Shown here: positions 1 to 5,262 of the stretch, piece by piece
How the letters are laid out: each line of letters begins with the position of its first letter
How positions within the stretch are numbered: the stretch's first letter is position 1
Origin: Actinomycetota bacterium
GTDB taxonomy: Bacteria; Actinomycetota; Thermoleophilia; Gaiellales; Gaiellaceae
Assembly (NCBI GenBank): GCA_013817555.1
Contig: JACDCN010000165.1
Location: 1 to 5,262, forward strand
Length of the DNA: 5,262 nt
Direction of reading: 5' to 3'
Notes under the pieces: generated by a model
Databases searched by the model: none
The model's input: the letters and a program-made list of their open reading frames with translations, nothing else
Told to the model about the DNA's origin: nothing
Position numbers and translations under genes: made by a program

Positions 1-732
1 GTCGTCGTTGAGCACGCCTCCGAGCGCACAAGGCGCCAGGACATCGCACTCGACGTCGTAGACGTCTTCGGGGGCGACGACCTCCGCTCCGAGCTCGGCG
101 ATCGCGCGCTCGACGCGCTCGCGATTTACGTCCGCGGCGACGAGGCGGGCGCCCGCGCGAGCGAGGTGCTCAGCGAGCCCGTATCCCACGCTTCCGAGGC
201 CCTGCACGGCCACAGTCTTGCCCGCGAGGTCGGCGCTGCCCGCCGCCCGGAGCATGGCGGCGCCCACTCCCAGGAAGCAGCCGAGCGCGGTGGCCGCGCG
301 AGGATTGCCGCCACCGCCTTCCTCCACGCTCAAGCCGGTAACGTGCGAGGTGATGCGGCGGACAGCTCGGAGATCCGGGATGCCGACATTGACGTCCTCC
401 GCGGTGATGTACGCACCGGCGAAATCTTCGACGAAGCGTCCCATCGCCTCGAAGAGTGCGTCGGACTTGTCTCTCGGGTCGGCGATGATTACCGACTTGC
501 CGCCGCCGAGACCCGTGCCCGCGACCGCCGACTTGTAGGTCATCGCCCGCGAGAGCCTGAGCACGTCCTCGAGCGCCGCGTCCTCCGTCGCGTACGGCCA
601 GAGACGCATGCCGCCGAGGGAAGGTCCGAGCCGGGTCGAGTGCACGCTGATGAAGGCGCGAAGACCACTCGCCTCATCCTCCGCTTGCGCGACGCGCTCG
701 TAGCCGTCCACTTTCAGATTGGTGATTCTCAA
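1..732 (-). CDS. Leucine/branched-chain amino acid dehydrogenase (Glu/Leu/Phe/Val dehydrogenase family), 3' part outside the window
   Basis: The protein is a cytosolic NAD-dependent enzyme that oxidatively deaminates a branched-chain amino acid to its 2-oxo acid, ammonia and NADH. The visible 244 codons cover the catalytic domain and most of the Rossmann domain. Seen motifs are LGPSLGGMRLWPY (35-47), MTYK with Lys67, GLGGGK with Lys79, AEDV with Asp113, GGNP (141-144), the nucleotide loop GLGSVG (178-183), acidic Asp201 after the second strand, and CDVLAPCALGG (229-239). Lys67, Lys79 and Asp113 match the catalytic Lys68, Lys80 and Asp115 of Bacillus LeuDH. Leu39 and Ala111 match its aliphatic side-chain pocket as I remember it, which favours leucine/valine over phenylalanine. 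Family members have about 350-370 residues, so over 100 are missing at the left edge. The start is TTG at 732-730: an in-frame stop lies at 759-757 and no ATG or strong SD lies between. GTG at 711 is the alternative. It begins 13 bases after the stop of the 89-aa gene, so it is probably co-transcribed. Confidence 0.9.
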   Translation of the reverse strand, partial: MRITNLKVDGYERVAQAEDEASGLRAFISVHSTRLGPSLGGMRLWPYATEDAALEDVLRLSRAMTYKSAVAGTGLGGGKSVIIADPRDKSDALFEAMGRFVEDFAGAYITAEDVNVGIPDLRAVRRITSHVTGLSVEEGGGGNPRAATALGCFLGVGAAMLRAAGSADLAGKTVAVQGLGSVGYGLAEHLARAGARLVAADVNRERVERAIAELGAEVVAPEDVYDVECDVLAPCALGGVLNDD

Positions 733-745
733 CGCCGAGACAGCG

Positions 746-1015
746 CTAGCCGTAGGTCAGCCCGGCGAGGTCGAGCTCGAGAAGCGCCTTGTCACGCACG
801 AGCACACACGCCACCTCGCCGCGCGAGAGTGCGCTCACGACCTCTTCGGCGGTCTTCGCTCGGACGACGACAGGTGACCCCTCGAGATGGGCGGCGCGAA
901 TGCGCTCGACGTCGGAGACGCTATCGAGGATCACAGCTCCCTCGAGATCGACCGTGCCGTCGAGAACGACTTCCGGCACCCTGCGACCGGTCGAGCCGAA
1001 CCAGCGCTCGCGCAT
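746..1015 (-). CDS. Small conserved-looking protein of unknown function (89 aa), translationally coupled
   Basis: I do not recognise this protein. It has 89 residues, is soluble, and has no signal peptide, membrane segment or cysteine pair (one Cys, position 70). The predicted layout alternates strands and helices: VPEVVLDG (13-20), GAVILDS (26-32), helix VSDVERIRAAHLEG (33-46), strand SPVVVRA (47-53), helix TAEEVVSALSRG (55-66), strand EVACVLV (67-73), then a tail ending LAGLTYG. This resembles a small alpha/beta fold. Its ATG shares one base with the TGA of the upstream hydrolase (TGATG, 1017-1013) and there is no clear SD, so it is probably translated by termination-reinitiation. Third codon positions are overwhelmingly G or C, as in its neighbours, which supports real coding. 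Its place between the hydrolase and the amino acid dehydrogenase suggests a shared operon, but no function follows from that alone. Confidence 0.72.
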   Translation of the reverse strand: MRERWFGSTGRRVPEVVLDGTVDLEGAVILDSVSDVERIRAAHLEGSPVVVRAKTAEEVVSALSRGEVACVLVRDKALLELDLAGLTYG

Positions 1016-1017
1016 CA
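1013..1017 (-). promoter_or_regulatory. TGATG stop/start overlap coupling hydrolase and 89-aa gene
   Basis: On the minus strand the hydrolase TGA (1017-1015) shares its A with the ATG (1015-1013) of the next gene. No SD of note precedes it, so ribosomes probably reinitiate after finishing the hydrolase, linking the output of the two proteins. Confidence 0.6.
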
Positions 1018-1713
1018 GAAGGTCAGAGTCTCCCCGGGCTCCGGTGAGAGGATCTCGATCCCCTCCGGTACGAGCTTCCGAAGCGCGTCCGGTGTGCCGG
1101 GGAGAAGCGGGAACGTTCCGTAGTGGCAGGGGACGCAGCGAACGACGCCGAGCAACTCGATCGCGACCGCTGCCTCGCGCGGACCCATCGTGTAATGGTC
1201 GCCGATCGGGAGGACCGCAACGTCAGGCGCGTAGATCCGCCCGATCAGGGACATGTCGCCGAAGACGTTGGTGTCGCCGGCGAAGTAGATCTTGAACCCG
1301 TCCTCGAGCTCGAGGACCATCCCGCACGATTCGCCTGTGTAGGTTCCGTCAGGCGCGCTCGACGAGTGATTCGCGTGCGTGAGCGTCACCTTGATCCCCT
1401 CGATGGTGACCGTCCCTCCCTTGTTGATCGCGTGGCTGCCGCCGTCGTCCGCCACTCCCTGTCCGGTCAGCCAATGTCGCAGCTCGACCTGGGCGACGAC
1501 GGGGCATTGGAACTGCACGTGGATCGACACCACGTCGCCCGAGTGGTCCCCGTGGCCGTGGGTGACGAGGATCAGGTCACAGCGCTGGGGCTCACGCTCC
1601 GGGTCGGGTGTCTTCGGGTTCCCGCTCAGGAACGGGTCGACGTAGATGCGCTTGCCGCCTGGGGAGTCGAGCCGAAATGCCGAGTGGCCGAGCCAAGTCA
1701 GTTCGGTAGCCAT
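1015..1713 (-). CDS. UPF0173-type metal-dependent hydrolase (metallo-beta-lactamase fold)
   Basis: Complete 232-residue cytosolic protein of the beta-lactamase-fold hydrolase group often named UPF0173 (COG2220-like). The typical opening TELTWLGHSAFRL is present, followed by VDPFLSGNP (25-33). The metal site is visible: THGHGDHSGD (51-60) gives His52, His54, Asp56 and His57. His113 and His116 lie in LTHANHSS, Asp147 in FAGDTN, His173 in GDHYTMGP, and His197 in CHYGTFP. Length and motif order fit the family (about 220-240 aa), and no key residue appears lost. The substrate is not known for most members, so only a metal-dependent hydrolase call is justified. The ATG at 1713-1711 has no SD. A -10-like TAGATT at 1725-1720 would put transcription start at or next to the ATG, so the mRNA may be leaderless. 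It heads the leftward unit with the 89-aa protein and the amino acid dehydrogenase and is separated from nuoN by a hairpin. Confidence 0.93.
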   Translation of the reverse strand: MATELTWLGHSAFRLDSPGGKRIYVDPFLSGNPKTPDPEREPQRCDLILVTHGHGDHSGDVVSIHVQFQCPVVAQVELRHWLTGQGVADDGGSHAINKGGTVTIEGIKVTLTHANHSSSAPDGTYTGESCGMVLELEDGFKIYFAGDTNVFGDMSLIGRIYAPDVAVLPIGDHYTMGPREAAVAIELLGVVRCVPCHYGTFPLLPGTPDALRKLVPEGIEILSPEPGETLTF

Positions 1714-1725
1714 GTCGCAAATCTA
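1714..1725 (-). promoter_or_regulatory. Probable leaderless -10 promoter element for the hydrolase operon
   Basis: On the minus strand TAGATT (1725-1720) fits the actinobacterial -10 pattern TANNNT. Six bases separate it from the A of the hydrolase ATG (1713), the usual distance from a -10 box to the transcription start. No SD-like purine run lies before this ATG; the minus strand there reads CCTCCTCT. Together these suggest a leaderless transcript. No TTGACA-like -35 is visible: the expected place falls inside the hairpin arm. This is an inference from spacing and motif only. Confidence 0.42.
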
Positions 1726-1733
1726 GAGGAGGT

Positions 1734-1772
1734 GAGCGCGAGCCCGCCACGACAGTCGGCGGGCTCGCGCTC
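1734..1772 (-). terminator. Perfect 15-bp GC-rich inverted repeat, probable terminator of the nuo operon
   Basis: On the plus strand the left arm GAGCGCGAGCCCGCC (1734-1748) and right arm GGCGGGCTCGCGCTC (1758-1772) are exact reverse complements around a 9-base loop (1749-1757). The stem is 13 of 15 G-C pairs. It lies 95 bases after the nuoN stop and 20 bases before the hydrolase ATG, exactly where the nuo operon should end. On the minus strand the stem is followed by ACCTCCTCTAGATTTG, not a U-run, so it is not a textbook intrinsic terminator. Strong stems without U-tracts are common candidates for terminators in GC-rich actinobacteria. It could instead be a 3'-end-protecting hairpin or a binding site affecting the promoter at 1725-1720. 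Confidence 0.55.
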
Positions 1773-1867
1773 GTGGTCGCTACCGGTTCGTCGCGCGTTC
1801 GCCGCACATGCCGGGGTCTTCGCAAGGCGAATGGTCGGTGACCGTGACCTGCGGTTTCCGTAATCCC

Positions 1868-3331
1868 TCAGAAGGGGAGCGAGGATGCCGCGTCCGAAGC
1901 GAGATCGAGAATCGGCTGCGCCGCGAAGAACGAGCCGATGGTTACGACGACCGCCGCCGTCACGGCCACGCCCAGGGCGAGCTCGCGCGACGGCGATCCG
2001 CCGGCCGGCGCGAGCCGGAGCTCCGCGCCCGAGCGCATGTACAGCCAACGCACGATGTTGAGGTAGTACGCGAGCGACAGCGCAGTCGCGGCGACGCCGA
2101 CGAGCACGAGCCACCAGTCGCCGGCCTCGTACGCCGCCGAGAAGATGAAGAGCTTCCCGAAAAAGCCGCCGGTCAGCGGGAAGCCGGCCATGCCGAGCAT
2201 GAAGACCCAGAGCGCGGCGCCGTAGAACGGTCGCTCCCAGCCGAGCCCGGCGAGCCCTTCGAGAGTGAGCGGCGCAGCGAGTTCCCGCTCCCGCGCGGCG
2301 ACGATGGCGAACGCGCCGACGGACATCGCCGAGTAGGGAACGAGGTAGTAGAGAAGCGCCTCCGTGCCACGTTCGCTCGCCGCAGCGACCGCGATCAGCA
2401 TGAACCCGGCGTGCGAGACCGAGGAGAAGGCGAGGATCCGCTTCACGTCTTGCTGTGCGAGCGCCGCGAGGTTGCCCCAGGCGAGCGAGACGCACGCGAT
2501 CACCGCGACCGCGATCGTCCAGATCTCGCTCTCGTCGGGGAACGCGGTGACAAGCACGCGCAGGGTGACGACGAGCGCGGCCGTCTTCGTCGCCGCGGAC
2601 ATGAACGCCGTGACGGAGGTCGGCGCGCCCTGATACACGTCGGGCGTCCACATATGGAAGGGCGCCGCGGAGACCTTGAAAGCGAGTCCCGCGATGATCA
2701 TGGCGAGACCTGCGACGAGGAAGGCCTCGTCGCCTGCCGCGGCCTCCGCGATTTGCGAGAAGCCGAGCTCTCCGGTGGCGCCGAAGACGAGCGCCGAGCC
2801 GAAAAGCAGCACCGCCGAGCCGAATCCGCCGACGATCACGTACTTGAGCCCCGCTTCGAGCGAGGTCGCTCGATCGGTGTCGATCGCGACGAGGATGTAG
2901 AGGCAGAGCGAGAACCACTCGAGCCCGAGGAAGAGCGTCATCAGGTTCTCAGCCTGGACGAAGAACATCATCCCGGCGCCTGCAGCCGCGAGGAGCGCGT
3001 AGTACTCGGCGTCGTGGCCGCGGCGCCGCTCCGACCAGGCGGCGAACACGACGACTGCGCCCGTGATCCCGAGGATGAGCTGCGCGACCGCGCCGAGCTG
3101 GTCGCGAATCATCGACTCGGAGAGCAGCACCTCGGGCTGAGGCGTCTCGTCGAAGACGATCCCGGCGAAGACCGCCGCCACGACGAACCCCGCGAAGACC
3201 GCGACCGCGGAGACGGTCTTGCGTAACCACGTCGGCACGAGGACAGCCGCCAAAAGCGCGATGCCCGAGGCCCCGAGCAGCGCCAGAACCGGGGAGAGCG
3301 CCAGCCAGTCGACTTTCGGGGTGTCGATCAC
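1868..3331 (-). CDS. nuoN: NADH-quinone oxidoreductase subunit N
   Basis: Complete 487-residue subunit of the complex I membrane arm, one of three antiporter-like (Proton_antipo_M) subunits that translocate protons. It is hydrophobic throughout, with roughly 14 membrane helices. Hallmark segments are GLEWFSLCLYIL (136-147), LAFKVSAAPFHMWTPDVYQG (216-235), SAATKTAALV (245-254), RILAFSSVSHAGF (298-310) and FPLTGGFFGKLFIF (384-397). The channel residues expected from E. coli NuoN are present: Glu138, Lys219, Lys249 and Lys393 (E. coli Glu133, Lys217, Lys247 and Lys395), plus His307. The length matches the family (about 480-500). The start is GTG at 3331-3329, overlapping the nuoM stop as GTGA and preceded at 6 bases by GGAGGG. 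The frame stays open upstream to an ATG at 3403, but that would add 24 hydrophilic residues lying within nuoM. It is the last gene of the nuo operon, as is usual, and is followed by a hairpin. Confidence 0.96.
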   Translation of the reverse strand: MIDTPKVDWLALSPVLALLGASGIALLAAVLVPTWLRKTVSAVAVFAGFVVAAVFAGIVFDETPQPEVLLSESMIRDQLGAVAQLILGITGAVVVFAAWSERRRGHDAEYYALLAAAGAGMMFFVQAENLMTLFLGLEWFSLCLYILVAIDTDRATSLEAGLKYVIVGGFGSAVLLFGSALVFGATGELGFSQIAEAAAGDEAFLVAGLAMIIAGLAFKVSAAPFHMWTPDVYQGAPTSVTAFMSAATKTAALVVTLRVLVTAFPDESEIWTIAVAVIACVSLAWGNLAALAQQDVKRILAFSSVSHAGFMLIAVAAASERGTEALLYYLVPYSAMSVGAFAIVAARERELAAPLTLEGLAGLGWERPFYGAALWVFMLGMAGFPLTGGFFGKLFIFSAAYEAGDWWLVLVGVAATALSLAYYLNIVRWLYMRSGAELRLAPAGGSPSRELALGVAVTAAVVVTIGSFFAAQPILDLASDAASSLPF

Positions 3332-4770
3332 TTGAAACCCTCCGAGATCACGCGGGCGGGCCGATCGCCGGGGAACGAGCTCTGGCTGACAAGCGCAGGC
3401 CACGCCGAGAGCGCGATCAGGCAGGCGACGAGGGGGAGCACGAGCGCCAGCTCTCCCAGCCTGAGGTCGAGTGCCTCGTCGCGCACTGCGGTCCCGGGAC
3501 GAACGTGCAGGACAGCCGAGATCAGCCGGAGCACATACATCGCTGCAAGCACGATCCCGAGCGCGACGATCGCCGCGTAGCCCCAGCCCTCCTCGTACAC
3601 GCCGGCCATGATTAGAAACTCCCCTGCGAACGTGACCGAGCCAGGGACCGCGAGCGCGACCATCCCGGCGACGAGGAGCACGGTCGCGAGCACGGGCCGT
3701 CCGCGGGCCATGCCGCCGAGGACCTCGAGATCGCCGCTGCCGCAGCGACGTTCGAGCATCCCCACGAGCAGGAACATCGAGGCGGAGATGAGCGCATGGG
3801 CCACCGACAGGAGCACGGCGCCGTCGAGCCCGAGGTCGTTCAGCGCGAAAAGCCCGAGTGTGATGAGTCCCATCTGCGCGAGCGACGAGTAGGCGACGAT
3901 CCCACGCAGGTCGGGAGCGCGGAACGCGAGCAGCGAGCCGTACACGAGCCCCGCGCCCGCGAGGACGAGAGTGACGCCGGTGAAGTCATCCACGGGCTCG
4001 GGGAACTTCGGAAGCACGATGACCAGGAATCCGTACACGGCGGTCTTCGACACGATGGCCGAGAGAACCGCGGCGACTTCGGGCGGCGCCTCGCGATACG
4101 CAAGCGGGAGCCAGCCGTGGAACGGGAAGAGCGGTGCCTTCACGGCGAAGGCAACCGCGAATCCGAGGAAGATCCAGACGTTGTCACTCGTCCCTGACTC
4201 GAGCAGACTGAACGTGCCCTGTGTCACGCCGAACGCGACGACGGACGCGAGCATCAGCAGCGAGCCCGCCATCGTGTAGACGACGAAGGTCAGGGTCGCC
4301 GCGATGCGTCGCGCACCGCCCCAGACGCCGACCAGCACGTACAGCGGGATGAGCATCGCCTCGAAGGAGACGTAGAAGAGGAGCAGGTCCTGCGCGGCGA
4401 AGGTCGCGACCACGGCGCCAGTGAGGAAGAGCATCAGCGCGTGATAGGCGCGCGGACGGTCGCGCCCGACCCAGAGCGCGTACCCGATTGCGGCCGCGGA
4501 CACGATGACCGTCACTCCGGCGAGCCAGAGCGAGAAGCCGTAGAACCCGACCGAGTAGGAGATCCCCAGGCTCTCGACCCACTCCTCCGTCGTCCCGAGC
4601 TGAAGGCCGCTCTCGTCGAAGTCGAAGCGGGTGGCGGTGACGATCCAGAGCCCCACCTCCATCAGTGCGGCGAGGAACGCCAGGCCGGCGGACATCTCGC
4701 GCGGCAGCGGTAGCAGCGCGATGATGAGCGCGGCGACCACGGGGAGGAGGATGAGTGCGGTGACGAGCAC
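3328..4770 (-). CDS. nuoM: NADH-quinone oxidoreductase subunit M
   Basis: Complete 480-residue antiporter-like subunit of the complex I membrane arm, located between NuoN and NuoL and carrying one proton channel. It is strongly hydrophobic with about 14 membrane helices. Diagnostic segments are LLFYVSFEAMLIPLYVLVG (130-148), FAVKAPLFPFHGWLPLAYRE (208-227), AVLSAIVSKTAVYGFL (234-249), VAYSSLAQMGLITLG (292-306), VAHALISASMFLLVG (323-337) and FAGEFLIMAG (381-390). Channel residues match E. coli NuoM: Glu137 (Glu144), Lys211 (Lys234), Lys242 (Lys265), His325 (His348) and Glu384 (Glu407). The helix residue that is usually His in the SSxSH motif (E. coli His322) is Gln299 here. The start is GTG at 4770-4768, directly after the nuoL TAG with no spacer and only weak GG-rich SD matches, which suggests coupling to nuoL. 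The 3' end overlaps nuoN by 4 bases. Confidence 0.96.
   Translation of the reverse strand: MLVTALILLPVVAALIIALLPLPREMSAGLAFLAALMEVGLWIVTATRFDFDESGLQLGTTEEWVESLGISYSVGFYGFSLWLAGVTVIVSAAAIGYALWVGRDRPRAYHALMLFLTGAVVATFAAQDLLLFYVSFEAMLIPLYVLVGVWGGARRIAATLTFVVYTMAGSLLMLASVVAFGVTQGTFSLLESGTSDNVWIFLGFAVAFAVKAPLFPFHGWLPLAYREAPPEVAAVLSAIVSKTAVYGFLVIVLPKFPEPVDDFTGVTLVLAGAGLVYGSLLAFRAPDLRGIVAYSSLAQMGLITLGLFALNDLGLDGAVLLSVAHALISASMFLLVGMLERRCGSGDLEVLGGMARGRPVLATVLLVAGMVALAVPGSVTFAGEFLIMAGVYEEGWGYAAIVALGIVLAAMYVLRLISAVLHVRPGTAVRDEALDLRLGELALVLPLVACLIALSAWPALVSQSSFPGDRPARVISEGFK
3338..3343 (-). promoter_or_regulatory. Shine-Dalgarno sequence deciding the nuoN start
   Basis: GGAGGG on the minus strand (3343-3338) lies inside the last codons of nuoM, with 6 bases to the GTG at 3331. 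It is the best SD in the window. Together with the GTGA overlap it fixes the nuoN start at 3331 instead of the longer in-frame ATG at 3403. Confidence 0.8.
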
Positions 4771-5262
4771 CTACCGCACCGCCACGAACACGACAATGAG
4801 GACACAGACCGAGAAGGCGATGGCGAGCGCATACGTCCGTAGGAGCCCGCTCTGGACACGCGCGAGACCGCCGCTCGCCAGGATCGTCCCGGAGCCGATC
4901 TCGTCCAGCGAGCGCTCGATGACGGGCTCTTCCACTCTGCGACGGAGCGCGTTCGAGAGCGCCGCTCCCGGCCGGTAGAAGAGCGCGTCGTAGAGCTCGT
5001 CGAAGTAGAGCTTGTGCTCGAAGATGCGCCAGGCGCTCGGAGCGGTCACGAGCTGGCGGTCTCGCAGGAAGGCGCCGCGCGCAAGGACAATTCCCAGGAT
5101 GCCCAGGGCAACCGAGATGGCGCTCGTCAGGTAGTCCTGCCCGGTCGTCGCCTCGACGAGTGGCTCACCGGTCTCCTCGATCCAGTCCGTGAACGGATGC
5201 CATACGCCGGGGATCGAGAGCAGTCCGCCGATCGCCGAGAGCACCGCGAGGATGCCCACCGG
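4771..5262 (-). CDS. nuoL: NADH-quinone oxidoreductase subunit L, C-terminal part (5' end beyond the window)
   Basis: Only the last 163 codons and the TAG stop (4773-4771) are visible; the frame is open to the right edge, so the proton-channel domain lies outside. This is the most distal antiporter-like subunit of complex I. The visible part starts in a hydrophobic helix (GILAVLSAIGGLLSIPG, 3-19). The NuoL landmark WHPFTDWIE (21-29) follows, then a membrane helix (about 45-63). The typical tail motif KLYFDELYDALFYRP is at 84-98, followed by a charged amphipathic stretch (about 99-127) and RVQSGLLRTYAL (135-146), which runs into a final membrane helix (about 143-161). The long segment between the last two membrane helices corresponds to the lateral helix that runs along NuoM and NuoN in solved complex I structures. 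The gene abuts nuoM with no gap. A GTG at 5259 is just an internal valine codon, not a start. Confidence 0.93.
   Translation of the reverse strand, partial: PVGILAVLSAIGGLLSIPGVWHPFTDWIEETGEPLVEATTGQDYLTSAISVALGILGIVLARGAFLRDRQLVTAPSAWRIFEHKLYFDELYDALFYRPGAALSNALRRRVEEPVIERSLDEIGSGTILASGGLARVQSGLLRTYALAIAFSVCVLIVVFVAVR

Noticed and set aside
746..880. Possible resemblance of the 89-aa protein's C-terminal half to the SepF fold (VVVR...helix...VLV...GLTYG)
   Set aside because: The match rests on a loose strand-helix-strand pattern and a short end motif. The spacing between elements is too short, and the context is metabolic, not cell division.
166..1047. Open frame of 293 codons on the plus strand
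   Set aside because: It lies antisense to the dehydrogenase and the 89-aa gene, is Arg/Ala-rich and low in complexity, and contains no recognisable motif.
1726..1731. AGGAGG on the plus strand, considered as an SD for a rightward gene
   Set aside because: The only nearby start codon is immediately adjacent and the region to the right is antisense to nuoN. The match is the complement of a CU-rich stretch before the hydrolase.
1780..1809. Nine-codon ORF MCGERATNR upstream of the hairpin, considered as a leader peptide of an attenuator
   Set aside because: It has no SD, no run of a single regulatory amino acid, and the hairpin has no visible alternative pairing. Such short ORFs occur by chance.
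1819..1831. Small inverted repeat TTCGC-AAG-GCGAA downstream of nuoN
   Set aside because: A 5-bp stem with a 3-base loop is expected by chance in GC-rich DNA; the 15-bp repeat at 1734-1772 is a far better terminator candidate.
1123..1863. Open frame of 246 codons on the plus strand, across the hydrolase and the intergenic region
   Set aside because: It is antisense to a well-supported metallo-hydrolase with all metal ligands in the minus-strand frame, and has no domain of its own.
1698..2918. Open frame of 406 codons on the minus strand in another frame of nuoN
   Set aside because: It is an Arg-rich out-of-frame reading of nuoN. The nuoN frame carries the conserved antiporter motifs.
1808..3226. 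Open frame of 472 codons on the plus strand, opposite nuoN
   Set aside because: The translation is dominated by Arg, Glu, Asp and Gly with no domain, the usual antisense shadow of a high-GC membrane protein gene. The minus strand here is clearly nuoN.

Overview
This 5,262-base window comes from a GC-rich bacterial genome. Every gene I can support lies on the minus strand, so transcription runs from the right end of the window to the left. Strong G/C preference at third codon positions, GTG and TTG starts, stop/start overlaps and a probable leaderless promoter point to a high-GC actinobacterium. The wording of the NuoN and leucine-dehydrogenase-like proteins feels closest to the Thermoleophilia (Gaiellales/Solirubrobacterales), but that is an impression from memory and no search was run.

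Right part (5262 to 1868): the distal end of a complex I (nuo) operon. It holds the C-terminal 163 codons of nuoL, complete nuoM and complete nuoN. The nuoL stop directly abuts the nuoM GTG, and nuoM and nuoN overlap by 4 bases (GTGA), with a strong Shine-Dalgarno sequence in front of nuoN. These three antiporter-like subunits form the distal membrane arm of proton-pumping NADH dehydrogenase. The key charged residues of NuoM and NuoN are present, apart from a His-to-Gln change in NuoM.

Middle (1867 to 1714): a 154-base intergenic stretch containing a perfect 15-bp GC-rich inverted repeat. It is probably the terminator of the nuo operon, although it lacks a U-tract. A TANNNT-type -10 box follows, placed so that transcription would begin at or next to the A of the next gene's ATG.

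Left part (1713 to 1): a separate, tightly packed three-gene unit. It starts with a complete UPF0173-type metallo-beta-lactamase-fold hydrolase. Next comes an 89-aa protein of unknown function, coupled through a TGATG overlap. Last is a leucine/branched-chain amino acid dehydrogenase starting at TTG, whose C-terminal third lies beyond the window. That dehydrogenase would produce NADH, the substrate of complex I, but there is no sign that the two units are co-regulated.

Overall this is mostly ordinary core metabolism. I see no mobile element, CRISPR array, RNA gene or defence system. The points most worth a second look are the coupled 89-aa unknown protein, the hairpin with the leaderless promoter, and the NuoM substitution.
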